Origin: Candidatus Schekmanbacteria bacterium
GTDB taxonomy: Bacteria; Schekmanbacteria; GWA2-38-11; J061
Length of the DNA stretch: 8,731 bases
Assembly: GCA_003695725.1 (NCBI GenBank)
Contig: RFHX01000256.1
Location: forward strand, 1-8,731
Direction: 5' to 3'
Part shown: positions 5,844 through 8,731 of the stretch, one piece after another
Layout of the letters: each line of letters starts with the position of its first letter
Position numbering within the stretch: the stretch's first letter is position 1
The notes under the pieces: generated by a model
Seen by the model: the letters and a program-made list of their open reading frames with translations, nothing else
Databases searched by the model: none
What the model was told of the DNA's origin: nothing
Position numbers and translations under genes: made by a program

Positions 5844-7517
5844 ATGCCCGGAATTATATCAATACTCGACATTGCTAAAAAATCATTGCTTGTAAATCAA
5901 GCGGCAATGAATGTTACCGGCAACAACATAGCCAATGTAAATAGTAAGGGATATAACCGCCAAGAAGCGATAACTTCTCCTTCAGAAGCATACACATATG
6001 CAGGGAAATACTTTGGCTCAGGAGTAGATTTAGATGAGGTAAGAAGAGTTTATGATAAATATTTAGTAAATCAATTCAATATAGAAACAGCCAATTTAGG
6101 GAAGCTCGATGAAAAAAGGTCTATGCTTGAAAGAATCGAAGCCTTTATGACCTCCTCAGAAGAAAATGGGCTTGGTTCAGCAATATCAGATTTTTTCAAT
6201 TCCTTACAAGATTTAGCTAATGACCCTTCAAGTTCTTCCGCCCGCACCGCTGTAATTTCAGAAGCAAGTTACTTGGCAGACCTCTTTCATAGCACAGATA
6301 CTGAGCTTGATAATATTGAAAAGAATATTGATTTTTCAGCTGAGGGGATAATCAATGAAATTAACAGTATTGCAGAAAGAATTGCCGGTTTAAATGAAGA
6401 GATAGCTAATATTGAAACTTCCGGTGTCAAGGCAAACGACTTAAGAGATGACCGAGATTTACTGTTAAACGACTTGGCTTCAAAGATAGATATAACTTAT
6501 TTTGAAGACGATTCTGGCCAAGTCACAGTTATGATAAATGGTGGCAAGGCATTGGTCCATAGAACTTCTTATTGGTCCCTCAAAACAGAACCTGATTATT
6601 CCAATGAAAACATTTTAACAATAAAATATATTGGAGAAGGGAATACAGAAGCAGATATAACAAATAAGATCCAAGGTGGAAAATTAAAGGGGCTTTTAGA
6701 TATAAGAAATGATATCCTGAAAAAGTATCAGTCTAAAATCGATACGCTTGCTTATTCTATAATAAACGAAATAAATATTCTTCATCAGGCAGGAAGAGGT
6801 CTCGACGGCTCAACAGGTAATCTCTTCTTTAATGCAATATCACCTTCAGCATATGGAAGCAGGGAAAATCAAGGCAGTGCTGATGTATCCTCGGTTTCCG
6901 TTTTATCTCCCTCATCTTTGACATATGACAACTATGAAATAAGATTTACCTCATCTTCGTCCTTCGATATATACAACACCACCACAAAACAATATGTATC
7001 AACAGGGAATAGCTATAGCTCCGGAAGTAATATTGATTTCGAAGGGTTAAGAGTAGTTTTAAGTGATTCAGGCGGTACTCCTGCATCAGGCGATATCTTC
7101 TACATAAAACCGGGAGAAGGAGCAGCAAAAAATATAGAAGTTAATTCTACTATATCCTCAAATATAAATAAAATTGCTGCTGGTCTCACATCGAATCCTG
7201 GTGACAACGAAAATGCATTACAGATGGGAGAACTTCAGTTTTCACCTATTCTTGATTCTGGCAGCTCTACTTTCGAAGAATATTACGGCAACATTCTTTC
7301 TGACCTTGGAAATGATGTCCTTCTTTCGACAGACGAATACAACACGCAAGAAGGATTAATTACTGCATTAAAAGAAAGAATAGAATCAAAATCAGGCGTT
7401 TCACTCGATGAAGAATTGAGTAATTTGCTCAAATTTCAGCACAGTTATCAAGCGTCAGCGAAACTCATTACAGTTGCAGACGAACTCCTTGATACTCTAG
7501 TAAATTTAATAAGATAG
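5844..7517 (+). CDS. flgK: Flagellar hook-associated protein 1, FlgK
   Basis: First junction protein between hook and filament, exported with FlgN. The product has 557 residues. The N-terminal axial motif AAMNVTGNNIANVNSKGYNRQ is at 20-40, with the FlgK core LQDLANDPSSSSARTAV at 121-137. Coiled-coil segments run from about 140 to 215. A middle beta-rich domain at about 355-425 contains a Ser/Thr/Tyr-rich run (369-395) and PASGDIFYIKP (413-423). It resembles the surface-exposed inserts common in longer FlgK proteins. The C-terminal axial helix KFQHSYQASAKLITVADELL (530-549) closes the rod-like core. No signal peptide and no cysteines are present, as usual for exported axial subunits. The start lies three bases after flgN and eight after AAAAGG. 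Length is within the family's wide range. Confidence 0.97.
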   Translation: MPGIISILDIAKKSLLVNQAAMNVTGNNIANVNSKGYNRQEAITSPSEAYTYAGKYFGSGVDLDEVRRVYDKYLVNQFNIETANLGKLDEKRSMLERIEAFMTSSEENGLGSAISDFFNSLQDLANDPSSSSARTAVISEASYLADLFHSTDTELDNIEKNIDFSAEGIINEINSIAERIAGLNEEIANIETSGVKANDLRDDRDLLLNDLASKIDITYFEDDSGQVTVMINGGKALVHRTSYWSLKTEPDYSNENILTIKYIGEGNTEADITNKIQGGKLKGLLDIRNDILKKYQSKIDTLAYSIINEINILHQAGRGLDGSTGNLFFNAISPSAYGSRENQGSADVSSVSVLSPSSLTYDNYEIRFTSSSSFDIYNTTTKQYVSTGNSYSSGSNIDFEGLRVVLSDSGGTPASGDIFYIKPGEGAAKNIEVNSTISSNINKIAAGLTSNPGDNENALQMGELQFSPILDSGSSTFEEYYGNILSDLGNDVLLSTDEYNTQEGLITALKERIESKSGVSLDEELSNLLKFQHSYQASAKLITVADELLDTLVNLIR

Positions 7518-7526
7518 AGGTAAGGT

Positions 7527-8411
7527 ATGAGAGTAACTTATAAAATGATTCTCAGCAGTTTGCTTGATAATATCAGCAATATTAGTGAAAGAATAAATAA
7601 TTTAGAAAAGCAGGCTGCCTCAGGAAAAAGAATCAATAAGCCCTCAGACGACCCCTATGCTTACAATAAATCGCTCAGTTTTAAATCGCTCAAAAAATCT
7701 ATGTCTCAATTCGAAAAAAATCTAAGTTCTGGGAAGGAATGGCTTTCTACTACAGATACCGCATTGCAATCTGCAAATGACCTTCTTATAAGAGCAAAAG
7801 AAATTGCTCTATCGGCTTCAAATGATACAATGAGCGCAGACGAGAGAGAAACTGCCGCAATTGAAGTTCAAGGGCTATTCGAACAAATGGTCCAAATTGC
7901 CAACACGAAACTTGGTTCAAAATACATCTTTGCCGGCACAGCCGTTTCAACAGAAGCTTTCGACAGCAACGGAAACTACAATGGAAATTCAAGCAATATA
8001 AATATTGAAATCGACGCCAATAAAAGAATGACAATAAACTTTACAGGCGACAATATCTTCAAGGGTGCATCAGGGGGAGAAGATGTGTTTGATGTTTTGA
8101 GCGATTTGAAGACAGCTCTTGAAAACAACGACACTGACAACATAGCATCCCAAATCAGCAGAATAGACACTTCAATGAATCAAGTCCTTGATTATAGAGC
8201 AAATACAGGCGCAAAAATAAATCAAATTGAAAATACTGAGACTTGGTATGAAGATTCAAAAGCCAGATTAGATATTTTGTTGTCTGAAAATGAAGATGCT
8301 GATATTATTGAAGTATTGACACAACTTGCAAAAGAACAGTCAGCTTATAAAGCTACACTTGCAACAACATCTGAGATTATGTCAAACACATTAGCTGAAT
8401 TTTTAAAATAA
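7527..8411 (+). CDS. flgL: Flagellar hook-associated protein 3, FlgL
   Basis: Second junction protein, which sits on FlgK and receives flagellin. The 294-residue product is flagellin-like at both ends. The N-terminal D0/D1 region includes ERINNLEKQAASGKRINKPS (21-40), then DDPYAYNKSL. EWLSTTDTALQSANDLLIRAKEIAL (71-95) and NTKLGSKYIFAGT (126-138) follow, the last marking FlgL rather than flagellin. The C-terminal helix QSAYKATLATTSEIMSNTLAEFL (271-293) is characteristic. The length is normal and there are no cysteines. It begins nine bases after flgK, with GAGG at 7517-7520 overlapping the flgK stop. A 28-base gap separates it from csrA. Confidence 0.97.
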   Translation: MRVTYKMILSSLLDNISNISERINNLEKQAASGKRINKPSDDPYAYNKSLSFKSLKKSMSQFEKNLSSGKEWLSTTDTALQSANDLLIRAKEIALSASNDTMSADERETAAIEVQGLFEQMVQIANTKLGSKYIFAGTAVSTEAFDSNGNYNGNSSNINIEIDANKRMTINFTGDNIFKGASGGEDVFDVLSDLKTALENNDTDNIASQISRIDTSMNQVLDYRANTGAKINQIENTETWYEDSKARLDILLSENEDADIIEVLTQLAKEQSAYKATLATTSEIMSNTLAEFLK

Positions 8412-8420
8412 CATAACTTT

Positions 8421-8450
8421 TTGCCAAGGAAGGTAAAAAATGCTTATAAT
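8421..8450 (+). promoter_or_regulatory. Possible sigma-70-type promoter overlapping the csrA start
   Basis: TTGCCA (8421-8426) and a perfect TATAAT (8445-8450) are 18 bases apart, an 11 of 12 match to the housekeeping consensus. A transcript from it would begin near 8457, inside csrA, and would serve fliW and later genes but not csrA. In AT-rich DNA this can arise by chance, and the second half lies in codons for the conserved MLII start. Confidence 0.25.
8426..8433 (+). promoter_or_regulatory. csrA ribosome-binding site containing a GGA
   Basis: AAGGAAGG lies six bases before the csrA ATG. It contains a GGA core (8428-8430) that could be bound by CsrA itself. Autorepression through such sites is known for E. 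coli csrA; here it is inferred. Confidence 0.55.
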
Positions 8451-8673
8451 AACCCGGAGGGTTGGAGAATCAATTATTGTTGGAGACAACATTGAAATAA
8501 ATGTCTTGGAAATAAAAGGGAAACAGATAAAAATTGGAATCACAGCGCCTGAAGATGTTTCAATCTATAGAAAGGAGATATACCTAAAAATTATTGAAGA
8601 AAACAGATTAGCAGCCAATGCAGTCAAGAAAGGTATTGAAAGCCTTCAACTATTGTTAAAAGAAAAAAAATAA
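8440..8673 (+). CDS. csrA: RNA-binding translational regulator CsrA
   Basis: Small dimeric RNA-binding protein that controls translation by binding GGA motifs near ribosome-binding sites. The 77-residue product starts with MLIITRRVGESIIVGD and has the expected beta-strands: INVLEIKGKQIKIGITAP (20-37), then SIYRKEIYLKI (41-51). The RNA-contact residue Arg44 is present, as are the N-terminal hydrophobic residues. It is 16 residues longer than E. coli CsrA (61). The tail after IIEENRLAANAV resembles Bacillus-type CsrA, whose extended C-terminal helix is where FliW binds. The downstream gene begins like fliW, which fits a CsrA/FliW pair matching flagellin translation to assembly. The start is supported by a strong ribosome-binding site 28 bases after flgL. 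Confidence 0.97.
   Translation: MLIITRRVGESIIVGDNIEINVLEIKGKQIKIGITAPEDVSIYRKEIYLKIIEENRLAANAVKKGIESLQLLLKEKK
8451..8463 (+). promoter_or_regulatory. Perfect GGA hairpin within the first codons of csrA
   Basis: AACCC and GGGTT form a perfect five-base-pair stem enclosing a GGA triloop; a T-G pair (8450, 8464) can extend it by one. It falls in codons 4-8 (part of ITRRV). The Arg codons CGG and AGG create it, although AGA dominates elsewhere in this AT-rich window. It may be an internal CsrA autoregulatory site. A three-base loop is tighter than the usual CsrA target, so the role is a hypothesis. Confidence 0.35.
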
Positions 8674-8691
8674 CTTTTCAAGATTAAAAAA

Positions 8692-8731
8692 ATGCAAATT
8701 GAGATCAATAATATTGGCACAGTAGATTTTG
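8692..8731 (+). CDS. fliW: Flagellar assembly factor FliW, first 13 codons (cut by window end)
   Basis: An open frame begins at the ATG at 8692 and runs off the window edge, reading MQIEINNIGTVDF. This resembles the usual start of FliW: a short first strand with MQIET-like residues, then G.. with an acidic/hydrophobic strand. csrA directly before it, 18 bases away, is the classical neighbour. FliW binds CsrA and releases flagellin mRNA from repression, and also binds flagellin. No good ribosome-binding site precedes it (only a weak AAGA around 8680), so coupling to csrA translation is likely. With only 13 residues visible, the name rests mainly on position. Confidence 0.65.
   Translation, partial: MQIEINNIGTVDF

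Noticed and set aside
7011-7020. Perfect palindrome AGCTATAGCT
   Set aside because: It lies inside the Ser/Tyr-rich part of flgK, is not repeated in the window, and has no regulatory context.
7174-7359. 61-codon plus-strand frame inside flgK
   Set aside because: It is out of frame within a conserved gene, and its product shows no family features.
8715-8731. TGGCAC followed by TTTTG, resembling a sigma-54 promoter
   Set aside because: The TTG is too far from TGGCAC for the fixed sigma-54 spacing, no GC is in the right place, and the window ends there. It lies within the start of fliW.
1-8731. A novel or accessory system (defence, mobile element, transferred cargo)
   Set aside because: Every gene fits a known flagellar family in an ordered run with uniform base composition; no foreign gene, repeat or integration mark was seen.

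Overview
The window is one uninterrupted, single-strand stretch of a flagellar gene cluster. All genes lie on the + strand, nearly end to end: flgF (3' part only), flgG, flgA, flgH, flgI, flgJ, flgM, flgN, flgK, flgL, csrA and the first 13 codons of fliW. There are no tRNAs, rRNAs, mobile elements or CRISPR arrays, I see no convincing intrinsic terminator, and no non-coding gap is longer than 60 bases.

The organism is a motile, low-GC diderm. The lipoprotein L-ring gene flgH and the P-ring genes flgI and flgA require an outer membrane and a peptidoglycan-containing periplasm, which rules out a Gram-positive cell. The csrA-fliW pair directly after flgKL, a FlgJ whose enzyme half is an M23 peptidase, and flgA inside the rod/ring gene run together suggest a deltaproteobacterial (Desulfobacterota-like) or similarly deep-branching diderm rather than an enteric bacterium. 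The phylum cannot be fixed from this sequence alone.

Region by region: positions 1-1314 encode two paralogous rod proteins, FlgF (proximal rod) and FlgG (distal rod). Positions 1337-4147 encode the ring module: the periplasmic P-ring chaperone FlgA, the L-ring lipoprotein FlgH and the P-ring protein FlgI. Positions 4155-4958 encode FlgJ, the rod-binding factor fused to a peptidoglycan peptidase. After a 60-base gap, the largest in the window, positions 5019-8411 encode the late module: anti-sigma-28 FlgM, the FlgK/FlgL chaperone FlgN, and the hook-filament junction proteins FlgK and FlgL. Positions 8440-8731 begin the post-transcriptional module: the RNA-binding regulator CsrA and its protein antagonist FliW.

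The layout follows assembly order: rod, rings and wall hydrolase first, then the late-gene switch, junction proteins and control of flagellin translation. The 60-base gap before flgM carries a good candidate sigma-28 promoter. Its predicted leader can fold into a weak hairpin that puts a GGA and the ribosome-binding site in the loop. A second GGA hairpin lies in the first codons of csrA. Together they suggest, without proving it, that CsrA feeds back on flgM and on itself.

I do not see a wholly new system here. The points worth a second look are the FlgJ architecture, the regulatory sites at flgM and csrA, and a FlgI without cysteines.
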